A DNA stretch of 64,000 nt. Source: Parasponia andersonii (Eukaryota; Streptophyta; Magnoliopsida; Rosales; Cannabaceae). Numbering within the stretch: position 1 is the first letter of the stretch; each line of letters begins with the position of its first letter. The stretch lies in contig JXTB01000212.1 in assembly GCA_002914805.1 (NCBI GenBank), positions 424,933 to 488,932 on the forward strand. The letters run 5' to 3'. The notes beneath the pieces were generated by a model that did no database searches, was not told the origin of the DNA, and worked only from the letters and a program-made list of their open reading frames with translations. Positions 43,090-61,049 of the stretch are shown here, piece by piece. A program made the position numbers and the translations under genes.

Positions 43090-43560
43090 GAAGCAAATAA
43101 AGGACAATAACATTGAAAAAAGGCATAAAATCAAGAAAACATGACAACGGCCAGAAATACCGAAAACGACAACTCCAAAGAAAATTGCAACGATGTCACA
43201 GCAAAATAAGAGACGGAAGAAACATCAACACAGAAAGGAACCCTTCTCTAAAAAGCAACATTAACTGGATCACGATTGCGAAGCTGGACTGAGAAAAAAG
43301 TCACATGAAAACGACAATAAATTAAGAAACGGCATACGTGAAAAACGACAATGAAATAAAAGTAACCAAAAAACGACAACGACCTTAAGCATCAAATAAT
43401 AAAACGATCACACATAAATGGCATTGTTATACAGTAATGTATTAAAATGACCACAGCAATAATGAAAATAAATCGTGGGACAAAAGCAACAACGGCCTCA
43501 ACAACTAAGTAAACGTTAACAAACGACTATAACTTCAGATCAACGACAATAGTTGCGGAA
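43090..43560. repeat. AAAACGAC-studded repeat, copy 2
   Basis: AAAACGAC at 43163, 43308, 43342 and 43370, plus variants. It shares longer colinear stretches with copy 1 (19080-19640), such as GATCACGA followed by GAAAAAAGTCA and ATGAAAACGACAA, and ACGGCCTCAACAAC against ACGACCACCTCAACAAC. Confidence 0.6.
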
Positions 43561-43629
43561 TGTCACTTATATACAAAAGACAAAATAATTAAAGACATTA
43601 GAAATAAACAAAAATGAAACCAAATATAT

Positions 43630-44162
43630 GGTAAAATTTGAATTGAGAAAATGAAGAAGGTGATAAATATAAAATGAAAACGATACTAGCAATGATATAT
43701 ATATATATATAGGTTGTCAATCCAATAGGTATTTTTTTTTATACTTATGGATAGGTATTTTTTTTTTTGCCGTTGGATCATCATTAGATAGTGATCCAAT
43801 AGCTATAATGAAGTGCATTAAAAGACGTGCATCATTAATGTTCTTTCTCTCTCTTACTTTTTATAATAAAAAAATGTGCATGCTAAATTTTCATTGGCCA
43901 AATTGATACCTATGCATAGGTAAAAAAAAAAATACTAACTGGATTGGTACCCATATATATATATATATATATATATATAAATGACATTAGATAACAACAT
44001 TTAATAATGAATACAATATATTTCCAAAAAATTGTACAATTTGAATTGAGAAAATGAAGAAGGTGATAAATATAAAATGAAAACGCACTAGCAATGATAT
44101 ATATATATAAACGACATTAGATAACAACATTTAATAATGAATACAATATTTTTCCAAAAAAT
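43630..44162. repeat. Duplicated segment, first copy split by MITE copy 4
   Basis: AATTTGAATTGAGAAAATGA to GAATACAATA...TTCCAAAAAA occurs at 43635-43710 plus 43953-44034 and again, uninterrupted, at 44037-44162. The break in the first copy is exactly the MITE within the TA run. Confidence 0.9.
43711..43952 (-). mobile_element. MITE copy 4 (inverted relative to copies 1-3)
   Basis: In plus view it starts AGGTTGTCAATCCAATAGGT and ends ACTGGATTGGTACCC, showing imperfect terminal inverted repeats of about 45 bp. It is flanked by (TA)n on both sides, and the core is the reverse complement of the other copies. The adjacent duplicated segment shows the matching site without the element. Confidence 0.93.
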
Positions 44163-44853
44163 AAATAGAGAAAATTAGGTCGAGCCATTTTTGGTGCTAG
44201 AACTTTATATTTTGGTGGTTATTTTTAACTTGTAGGCAGTAAGTTTGCTACCAGTCTTTATTATTTTTGTTTCACTTGTTTTCACTTGAGTTTTAATCAA
44301 GGTTATTTTTATGATAAAACTACCAATTTTCTAAAAAGTTTACATTAATTGCTATACTTTCCCGTTAATAAATGAAACTGTCTCTAATAAATAAGGAAAA
44401 ATAAAAACAAGGAGCCAGATAACCAGATAACCGCATCAACATAAAAAGACAAAACACAATTATTAAGAGAGTCAAATTCGTTTTAATTTGGCCTCCGAAA
44501 CATGGGTCAATCTTAATGCGGCTCTTGCACTTAAATATCGTGGCCTCGAAGTATGTTTTTATCTCGTTTTGACTCTGAATGAAAAAAAAACGTACTTCAG
44601 GGAAAATCTTAGACAAAATTATAGTTCATGTGGTAGCAAAATACCAGTTAAGACAATTCAATGTTTAGGGGCCAAATTTGGAATGATGCTCTAATTTGGA
44701 GACCAAACGTTAAGTTAACCCTATTTAAAATAAAATTGATTGATACTTAGCCCTCGGACAATAACCCAACTTATGGGTAAAATTTAAATGTTTAATCGTT
44801 GAATTGGCGCGCAACATGAACCGTCCATATTGATACATTAAGTCTTATATATA

Positions 44854-48515
<3,662 letters not shown>

Positions 48516-49904
48516 TATTTGTATTGTAATTGTGTTCTGTTACTTGCTATAATATCTGACTAGGTGATAGAGAGTGAAATTTAGAACTTAAGTAGAACCT
48601 TGTGTGTGAATAGGTTAACTCGGAAGAAGCGGCTGGCTATTGACTACTGACTAGTATGCATGCATAGTCCACGAAGGTCTTCTCTCGAGGTGTCACCTTC
48701 ATCAAGGAAGACTCTTCCAAGTCTTCTGGTTTTGTTGGAATAAATTACTCTCCACCACCACCACACATTAGTAACGCCTTATTTTCAATGAGAAAATTAA
48801 CTAAATAAGAAAATTTTAGTAAATGCTAAAGACCATAACATATTAAGTTGTAATTATCCCTTGAAAAATTAAGCTTACTGCACTCGCAATTTTCTTTTAG
48901 AAAAATTATATGCTACACAATGTTCAATGGAGAGAAAGCACCATTCATATGGTGACTAACATTATTTACCGGATTGCATATTTTCTATATGGCAAGTCTT
49001 TAGACAGCAAATTTTCATAGATGCTACAACGTTAATTTAACTATTAGTACCAACTTTTTTTAGTGACGATTGATGCTAAACTAAATTGTGAATTTTTTTT
49101 TAAAATGTAATCACATTTGAAGACCATGGGTAGTAGTCCTCGATTATGGCAAAAATTAAGACAAGCCCTTAGGCAAATTGGCCTATGTGCTGTCAAGACT
49201 AGGTAGATAGCGGACAATTTTCTAATAGCTGGCGAAATTTAATGTTACTGGAATTTTAATTAAATGCACTGATATAGTAATATACATAACATATATAGAT
49301 ACATAAATATGTTACGTATCAATTTGGTGGTCTAACTTTTCTTCGTCCTGATTGATCTTTAGGTTTTGTATTTTCATTGGACTATCCACGGTCCAATGTC
49401 AAAAAATGTGGTCCTGTATAGTATACATTTTTTATTCCAATTTTGTCTGGAAACAGAGTAAGAGAAAATAATACGTACATAGTAATTATCAAAGTAGAGT
49501 TCGACATTTATTTTTTCATTTATTCAGAATTTAAGAACAGATATGATTCAATCAACAGATTTTACAATGCACTCTTATATAAAAGTCAAGTAATTAAGGG
49601 CAATAGCTAGCACGTATGTTGTAACTTACTTATAGAGAGCCATCCAATATAAAGTAAATTGGTTATATATAGTACGGGTAATGTTAAAGAACTCCCCCAA
49701 AAAAACGGATAATGTTAAGTATCTCTATTATTGTAAAAACTTTCTAATGTCATTATATTATTGAATTATAACTTCCTATAAAAGATTAAATGAAATAACA
49801 TTTACAAAGATAACAACTCACATGCAACATTTGTCCATATTAAAAAATTAGCGTAATATTTAAGATCTTCACCATTATAAGACTGCTCTGAATTATACAG
49901 CTTA
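48516..49904. other. Intergenic between locus D and pseudogene E
   Basis: No gene seen. The locus D promoter side has the conserved block at 48686-48712 (GAGGTGTCACCTTCATCAA). The remainder is AT-rich. Confidence 0.6.
48686..48712 (-). promoter_or_regulatory. Conserved upstream block (locus D)
   Basis: CGAGGTGTCACCTTCATCAA, about 171 bp upstream of the ATG, repeats the block described for locus B. Confidence 0.5.
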
Positions 49905-53482
<3,578 letters not shown>

Positions 53483-53488
53483 TACCTG

Positions 53489-55620
53489 TGTAATAACCAT
53501 GGAATAAAAATAAATAAAAAAAAAAAAGAAAATAAATAAATAAATAAATAAAAGGGTAAAAGACAAAAGGATGGAGATTTTAGTTTATTAAATAAGGGCA
53601 ATTAAGTAATTCAAAGAATTAGGAAACTCTGTAGGTAGAGTCTCTGACAGAAGAAAAAAAAAGAAAAAAAAAATTAATGCTCTGCAAAGAGAGAAGAGAG
53701 CAGCTGAAAGCTTGGAAGGAGGAGAAGGATTACAAAAGGTTGATTGTCAATTCTTTGAGGTAAAGAACTCCTCCTTATCAATTATCAATTAGTTATTTGG
53801 GATTCTTGGGGCTAATCTATCATCTAAGGTTTAGAATTTTTTTAAGTATCTTTTTGTTTCAGCTATGATTCTAGGGTTCATTTATATTTTAATTGGTTAT
53901 TCTAGTTGTAAGGTTTAAAACAAGACCAAAATTATGTGATTTGGATGTCTAAATTTAAAGTTATAGATTTTTGATCTAGAATAGTAAAACGCAACAGTAA
54001 CTGCAACTGGTATTTCTGGTGCTTCTGATAATCTAATAGGGTCATATTAGTTGGAAAGCTTAAAGCTTATTAAGCTTTCTAACGGTATATAATTTATCAA
54101 AAACGGACTTATAACTAGAAAGATATAGCCTTTCAAAGTGAGCACTATGAATTTGAAAATTTTTTATAACTTTCAACAATTAGAGTAAAATGTAACAGCG
54201 GTTTACTTAGCTTTGTGGGGCTTATCTATGGACCCTACAGCCATGTTCTTGGTATTTTTAGGACCCAAATCACTTGTAGATATTGTCCTCCAAGTTTCAC
54301 AATTTTTAGAATTAATTTAGAATTGCTATGAGTTTTTATGTCGAGATTATACAAGGTAATGTAGCGAATGTATCAAGTGTGCATGGCCAGCGGGTTAGAC
54401 ATTGTGTTAGGCATGATTTAAAGTACCTATTAAGTGTTTAATGATCATGTATGATTCTTATTATAATTATAGGTTCTTGTGGTAACTAGCAATTTGTGAT
54501 TGGATTGAGTAGACTAGTGAACACATAAGTAACCTTTCATCTTTATTAGTAACTTTTGTTTCACTTGAGTTAATATCTCTTTTGCTTTCTTTTAAAGAAA
54601 ATTATGTTTGTAAATCTTAAACTTATTTTTAAGCAATTTATTAATAAATAAAAATTAGTTTGATAAGAGATAACTATCTTTTAAATAAAATATGGATCAA
54701 GTTTATGTTTATTATTACTGTTAAATGATTTTAAAGTTGTTACTTTATTGATAAATATGAAAAGTATTTGTTAATTATTTTATAATTGAATGTATTAAAA
54801 TACTTTTCAGTGATTATGTATATGGACCCAATCCACAGGGGTTATATGTAGACAGTATTGACCTAGCTGCATGGTTAAATGTAGTAGATTCGTGATTCAT
54901 ACTCAGCTACAAGGGTAATCTGTAGTAAATTCGGACCCGGCTACAGGGGTTATTTGTAGCAGATTCGGACCTAGTCACAAGGGTTAAGTATGGCCATAGT
55001 CCCCAAAACTGTAGAGTAGAATTTGAAAATGATATCGATTATTGAATAAGTTTGATACAATGAATTTTGAAACCTTCTATTTTGTTAAATTGATTTTTTA
55101 GTTAGTTTCATTTTCTCTTTTTAAAAATATTAATTTCGAAGTTAGAATTATTTTGTAAAATACTTACTAAATATTTCAAATTATATATACTTGATCCAAC
55201 TAGTAGAGGTTATTGGTTACTTACTGCGCTGTCGAGCTCATCCTTTTTATTCTTTAATCTTTTTCAGATTCGGAGAATAGTCAATAAATGGAACTCATAT
55301 TTGAAGGAGGGAGATCGTTTGAAGACTCAAATTTTACTATTTATAGTTACTGTATTATTTGGTTTCCATTTTGAGATATTGTTGGTTATTTGAGGTATAC
55401 TAGATTATTGTTATGGTTTTAGTTTATTTGTTATTGTGGATTTAGCAAATTGTTATTGATAGTTTAGATTATTTGGTGTTTTGTTATGATGAGATATTTT
55501 GGGTGATAATAGATCTATTTGGATTTTTAATAACAATTAGATTCGAAGTCTTTCATATCAATGAGGTTTATCCTTATGGGCATACGGTGGTGGCTATGTC
55601 CTTTGTCTTGAGGTGTGACA
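53489..55620 (+). repeat. 5' LTR of the deleted element (2.13 kb)
   Basis: TG...CA ends. It contains several diverged GGACCYRGCTACAGGGGTTA motifs at 54825-54990. The final 430 bp recur at 56285-56710. Confidence 0.85.
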
Positions 55621-55625
55621 ATTAA

Positions 55626-55641
55626 AATGATATCAGAGATT
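55626..55641 (+). other. Primer-binding site
   Basis: AATGATATCAGAGATTAGG, just after the LTR, resembles the initiator-Met tRNA site TGGTATCAGAGC used by most plant chromoviruses, with changes. Confidence 0.65.
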
Positions 55642-55881
55642 AGGCCATGATATTTTAAGATCTTGTCTAAGATTATGATTTTATTTAAGTTATGATATTT
55701 AGAACCTTCTTAAGATGTTGATTTTGTCTACCTTAAGTTATGATGATGATCTCATCTAAGATTAGAGTAATAATTATTGTTAAGACATTAAGCTAGATAG
55801 TCGTAATCTTTCTCCTATTTTGTTTATTATCTTGTATATGACGTAATGTTAGGAAAATTTATTTTGCATTTGAAGGCTTAA

Positions 55882-56284
55882 ATGGCAGACAATAAGACTT
55901 TGGCAGACTTAGCCCGTGAAAATCGAACGGCTAATAGATAAGTTAGACAACAACAAGAGGCTCAATAAGAAGGAAATATCAATGATGGTGTTGGGAATAT
56001 TCAAGGTGAACCACAACAAACTGGGTTGCATGCATTGATGGAAACCTTAGTTGGGTTGGTTCAACATCAGCAAACTCAACAAGAGATGTTACAAGAGCAA
56101 CTACAATAGCAACAAAATACTATTAATCAGCGCAGGCAACCTACTGGAATGTCAGAATTTAAGAGATTCACACCGCCAGCATTTGAAAGGGCAACTGACC
56201 CTCTAGAGGCTAAGAAGTGGTTAGCTGAAATGGAAAAGGCTTTTACTACCTTAGGTAGTACTAATGCTGAGACAGTAACAACAT
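55882..56284 (+). pseudogene. Gag N-terminal remnant
   Basis: ATG at 55882 (MADNKTLADLAREN), a Gln-rich stretch, then FKRFTPPAFERATDPLEAKK and MEKAFTTLG, as in plant gypsy gag before the gag core. Stops at 55939, 55966 and 56107 all stand where Gln codons would fit. The frame ends where the internal deletion joins it to the LTR. Confidence 0.85.
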
Positions 56285-56710
56285 TTATATATACTTGATC
56301 CAACTAGTAGAAATTATTGGTTACTTACTTGGCTGTCGAGCTCACCTATTTTATTCTTTAATCTTTTTCAGATTCAAAGAATAGTCAATATTTGAAGGAG
56401 GTAGATCGTTTGAGGACTCAAATTTTACTATTTAGAGTTACTGTATTGTTTGGTTTCTATTTTGAAACACTGTTGATTATTTATGATATATTAGATTATT
56501 GTTATGGTTTTAGTATCTTTGTTATTATGGATTTAGCAAATTGTTATTGATCGTTTAAATTATCAGGTATTTTGTTACGATGAGATATTTTGGGTGATAA
56601 TAGATTTATTTAGATTTTTAATAACGATTGGATTCAAAGTCTTTCATGTTTATGAAATTTATCTTTACGAGCATGTGGTGGTTGCCATGTCATTTGCTTT
56701 CGGCGTGACA
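56285..56710 (+). repeat. 3' LTR remnant (last 426 bp)
   Basis: Matches 55184-55620. The junction with gag falls in TTTATATATACTTGATCC, shared by both sides, so the deletion used a short homology. Confidence 0.88.
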
Positions 56711-57796
56711 ACGTGTAATTAATTGTGTTGAGTTTCTTGCTACGTCTGCTTAGGTATTACGGAATGAAACAGAAGATAGTTCAACCTTGTGTAAATAGCA
56801 AAGCTAGACGACACGGCTATTTGTTGACTTGTATCCATGCATGCATGTCTTCCCTCGAGGTGTTACCTTAATAAAATATTAGGCTAGGCTCTATGTTTGG
56901 TAGAGTAATCGGTGGAATAGGGAAAGTGAGGAAAACATATTGGGTGGATATTAGAGGAGAGAGAAAAATTTTATAATTTGCTAGATTGTAATTTTACTAA
57001 AATCCTATTTTCTTTTCTTCTCATGTAAAAAAAAAAAAAAAACATAACATAACATTCTCATCTCTCTCTTTTACCTTTTATTTCCTCTGTATCCAAAAAG
57101 GTCTTCCGTTTTGTTTGCATATCTCGTTACTGCTCAATGAGGCTATGGCTGAAGCATTATTTATTGCTTAATGGGATCTTTAGGTTCAATAATGCTATGA
57201 CTAAAGCATCATTTATAAAATATTATTAATCATAAAAATTCCGTTGTATTTATAAAATGTGTGAATGTTTTTTGTTTTATAAAATACGTAATTAGCAAAA
57301 TAGTAAATAAGAGTTTTCATTTATAGAAATTTAGTAAGAATAAAATTGAAAATAAACTTTTTTAGATAAAAGGGAAAAAAAAAACAATAAGTTTAAACAT
57401 ATCACATTGTCGTCCACCGTCGTTTTCCTCATTTTCTCTATTATAATTATAGATCTCAAGTAATAGGTATGAGGTATGTTTAATGAATGCTGTTAAACTA
57501 GCACATAACATCCATTCAATACAAAAAATGATAATTAAATAGATATATAGAATAATGATAATTTGTAATCATAATACACCATATAAAGTTTTGGAAACAA
57601 TAATAAAGAATAATGATAATTGGTAATCATAATACACCATATAACGTTTTGGAAACAATAATAAAGAATACAATCCTGCAATTTAAAATCTAAATATTAG
57701 TCAGCGTTAAGAAACGACTGAGTTAAATGCACTAGATCGTATATGTGGTTTTCTGAGTTAAATGCATTAGATTGTATATGTGGTTTTTTTGATAAA
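56711..57796. other. Displaced 5' region of pseudogene E and intergenic sequence
   Basis: 56711-56880 continues the original promoter of pseudogene E, with the conserved block at 56854-56875. Beyond that there are two short direct duplications (57560-57660 and 57718-57786) but no gene. Confidence 0.6.
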
Positions 57797-58296
57797 GTGT
57801 GACCTCTTCCGAATAAGTTAGGTCCGACCAGCAAAAAAAAGAAATTAGATCAATTTTCTCCAAATGGGTAATCTACGAAGAGAAAGAAACAAGCTTCTGA
57901 ATAAATACCAGACAATCAATTCTATTTAAAAATGTTACCCGATTTTGTATTGTTACTAGAAATTGTATTTTCTGATTATGTATTTTCCTGTTTTCATAAT
58001 TGAAAAATATTGAGCCACCCTTATCTATATAAAGGGATTTAGTCTCATAGATTTTCACGACATAATCACTTTATTATACATTTTTTGTAATTATTTCTTT
58101 GCTCTCATTTTGAGACTTAGAGAAACTCTTATATTTCTCCAGATTATAAAGAAAAACAGTGGACGTAAGCTCATCTTTTTTGGAGCTGAACCACTATAAA
58201 ATTCTTATCTCTTTATTTGCTTTAATCAACCATTTTCAAGCACAAATCATATTTTACAATTTCTTAAATTCGTTGTTGACAAAACCTCTGTCAACA
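57797..58296 (+). mobile_element. Truncated solo LTR related to the second Tat element
   Basis: It matches the reverse complement of the LTR at 59952-60600: CTCTTCCGAA, GGGTAA.CTAC, the TATA box TATATAAAGGGA at 58026-58037, and the end ACAAAACCTCTGTCAACA. The first part of the LTR is missing and no internal region adjoins it. Confidence 0.78.
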
Positions 58297-59184
58297 AATA
58301 TCGTGATAAATTATTTTTATTAATTAATGTATGAACTAATAAATTATTAATTTAACAAGTTACAATTGTTGACTATATAGGCAATCGGCTATCTTATCTA
58401 GAGATTGTTTTAGTGTTTTAACTTTAGTTACTAAACATTTGACTTATACTAAGAATCGGTTCTTGTTATCGCAACACATACACAATCGTGTGGTATAGTT
58501 TGCAACAAACAATACGTTGCTTGGCACATCGCAGTTTGTCTTCACGTCTTATTTTGGGCCTGATTGTTGGTCCAAAATCATAATTATTAGTCAGGCTATA
58601 CCTGCAAGTACAGTAGCAAGCCTACCCCAAGCAACATTAGCCTACTCTCCCACACGCGCACTTTCCTGCGCTTCACGACGATCACGTAACATAATTTTTT
58701 TTTTTTCATTTTTTTGTGCATTTCCTTGCAGTCCCACTCCAAATGAGTTGTTGATTAGTGAAAATTAGGTCACCTGCAACGTTTTTAGAAAAGAACCGGT
58801 AAAATACCGTGGGTTCAGCTTTCTCTAGATTCGGTACTATATTGTTTAGAAAAATATTATTTTTTAAAAAAATTTTAGAAAAATATTATTTTTAAATAAT
58901 AATTAATAATTGATAATCAGTACCAATTAATTTCAGTTTTCGTAATTATTAATCAAAAATATTTATAACTCACAACTAATAACCAGTTTTCAAACACTAG
59001 TAATTATTTTAAAAATAGTATTTTTTTTAACAATTTTTTTAAAAATAGTATTTTTAAAAAAAAAATTAAAAAATTATATTTTTTTAAAAAAAAATAGAGA
59101 AATTAGAAAAAAAAAATCCTCATTTGTAATTTTTTTTTTTTTTTTTGTTTTTGCAGGTAGAACTGTTAGAAACCCGGTTGATTA
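58297..59184. other. Intergenic with palindrome-like AT repeat
   Basis: No gene recognised. 58835-59060 contains AAATAGTATTTTT arms around degenerate CAGTTTT/AATAACCAG motifs, like 7370-7640. The small frame 58517-58768 has no family resemblance. Confidence 0.5.
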
Positions 59185-59950
59185 CTATTGGTCGAAGTCC
59201 TGGCCCAAACATCTTTTCAGGACTGTCTCGCTATCTAAGTTAATCGGCAGGGCGGGTCTCAGTTTTTCTTGATTTAGTAAATGAGTTAAACTACAACCGT
59301 TAAGATCAAAATAGCACAATCTCCACCGCTTTTGATCTGAATGGCGTAACCGTACCGTATTGAGGACTTTTCCTCTTCTCTTACATATCCTTGTGACCAA
59401 AATGTTGAATCCCATCTTTCTTGAGACTTGGGCTTGAACCCTTTTTAGGCATTGGCATACTGTAGTAGTTGCTATGACACAGAGACCATAGTTGTCACAG
59501 TAATCTCTAGGAAGTGAATAATATGTCTGCCATTTTCGCTTGTTCTCTGTCCTTGTCCATCGGTCGCTGGTGTTAGATGTGGAATTCAGGACTATCATTG
59601 GGATCAACTCATTTTTTTTTGGCTCAAGATCTACTACTTAAATATTCATTATTTTTTTATAACGTATTTGATGTGAAATTTGAAATCTATATTCACAACG
59701 ATTCTAGTACGTGGAAGCTTTTCAAGACCCACACATATATGAATTAGGTCGACTCTAAATACTAAATGTAACACTATTGAGCCTCACCCAAAAATGCTAG
59801 TTTGAAAGTAATTTTGGGCTCAAGTACCACCACTTAAATATTTATGATATTCTCAAAATAAACTTGACGTGGAACTTAGGGCTTTATATCATCATTGTTG
59901 TCAACAAAGCTAAAATCAAAAATAGGATTAGGCCTTAAATATGAGTCCTA
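59185..59950 (-). pseudogene. Receptor kinase fragment G (S-locus glycoprotein part)
   Basis: 59610-59380 on the minus strand reads MIVLNSTSNTSDRW, KWQTYYSLPRDYCDNYG, VIATTTVCQCLK, matching exon 1 of locus D with an in-frame gap and frameshifts. 59940-59887 matches the part just upstream in the same exon (FDF, then DDNDEVYY in D). Between them, about 270 bp of unrelated AT-rich sequence is inserted. The LTR at 59952 cuts the fragment. Confidence 0.85.
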
Positions 59951-59951
59951 G

Positions 59952-60600
59952 CGTTGATAGAGGTTTTGTCAACAATAAATTTAGAAAAATTGCAAGACGG
60001 GCTTGTGTGAAAAGGATTATCAATCAAAGCAAATAAAAAGGTAAGAATTTTATAGTGGTTCAGCCCCAAAAAAGATGAGCCTACGTTCACTGTTTTTCAC
60101 TATTTTCTGGAGAATTACAAGAACTCAAAATTATAATGTGTTGTCCGGAAAGAAGAAGAAAAAGTTAAAAAGGTTCTCTCAAAAATTCCTCAGCCTCTCA
60201 AGATCAGAAAAAGTCCAAGATTCCCTTACTGAAACATTGAACTCCCTTTATATAGATGAGGATAGTTCAATGTTCCCAATTATAAGAATGAGTAACTATA
60301 CAATCAGGCAATACAATTTGAGTAACAATATAACTGGGTAATCACTTAAATAAAGTAACTGGTCGATCTTTCAAGAGAAACATTTGTTTCCCTCTCTTTG
60401 TAGGTTACCCGTTTGACAAAGCGTAAACTAGTCTACTTTCCATTCTGATCGCACTTAACTTGTTCGGAGGAGGTCGCACGTAACTCTTTCGGAAGAGATC
60501 GCATTAACTAATGCGGTTGAAGTCGCATGCAACTTTTTCGGAAGAAATCGCACTTAATCCTACTCATGCGACCTGACATAGGATTTTAGACCGCACAACA
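59952..60600 (-). repeat. 3' LTR of the second Tat element (649 bp)
   Basis: On the minus strand it runs from TGTTGTGCGGTC to CTCTATCAACG. The related solo LTR ends TCAACA, so the expected ends are TGTTG and CAACA. It has a TATA box (TATATAAAGGGAG, minus, near 60242-60256) and several copies of TTCCGAA..AGTT..GTGCGA in U3. Confidence 0.82.
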
Positions 60601-60615
60601 ATTGCCCCCCAGCTC
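60601..60615 (-). other. Polypurine tract of the second Tat element
   Basis: The minus strand reads AGCTGGGGGGCAAT directly before the LTR start. Confidence 0.75.
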
Positions 60616-61021
60616 CATTAGTTCTTCAGGACAAAATAGAGCTTCCTTCTAATGTAAGTGCAAGCTTAAAAAATGTGACGTCATGACCTAGACTTAAGAC
60701 CCTTGAAGAGTCGAAGAGTCGCCAGATCTCAAATCTCACATTTTTCAAGATCACGCGCACCTTTGTCTGACAGATGAAAACATGTGTCATCTTTTCTGAG
60801 AAGAATAGCAACACTCGAGGAGACTCAATGATAGCGATGATGCCAGCTGTCGTCTCAAATCAAATTGTTTCAAATTTCTGAAAAGATATCGATTAAATTT
60901 CAAAAAAATCAAATCCCGCGTGAACGTCGGCCTTTAGATCTGAAAATTAAATATATTGATCTGCGGTTGTGATTTAGCGATGTTTGAGAGATAAATATCG
61001 GAAATCAATCCGCTTTTTCAT

Positions 61022-61027
61022 TATAAA
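61022..61027 (+). promoter_or_regulatory. TATA box of the second antisense gene
   Basis: TATAAA in CATTATAAACTC, followed by a leader that runs to a splice donor at 61183. It mirrors the TATA box of the first Tat antisense gene. Confidence 0.5.
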
Positions 61028-61049
61028 CTCTATCGTCTTCCATCTTTCA

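Larger units (their letters stand above)
42383..44853. other. Intergenic between convergent loci C and D
   Basis: No coding gene. It contains the truncated tRNA-Asp (42876-42922), AAAACGAC repeat copy 2 (43090-43560), a duplicated segment interrupted by MITE copy 4 (43630-44162) and the 3' flank of locus D. Confidence 0.7.
53489..56710 (+). mobile_element. Internally deleted chromovirus-like LTR retrotransposon in the 5' leader of pseudogene E
   Basis: The 5' LTR (TGTAATAACC...GGTGTGACA), a primer site, 400 bp of gag and a 3' LTR remnant. The flanks are ACCTG (53484-53488) and ACGTG (56711-56715), a target duplication with one mismatch. Removing it rejoins sequence that matches the leader of locus D (CATTATTTGTATTGTAATTG). 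It runs head-to-head with the pseudogene. Confidence 0.85.

Noticed and set aside
58517..58768. Small plus-strand frame near 58.6 kb
   Set aside because: No similarity to any family I recognise; it contains a Phe run from poly-T.
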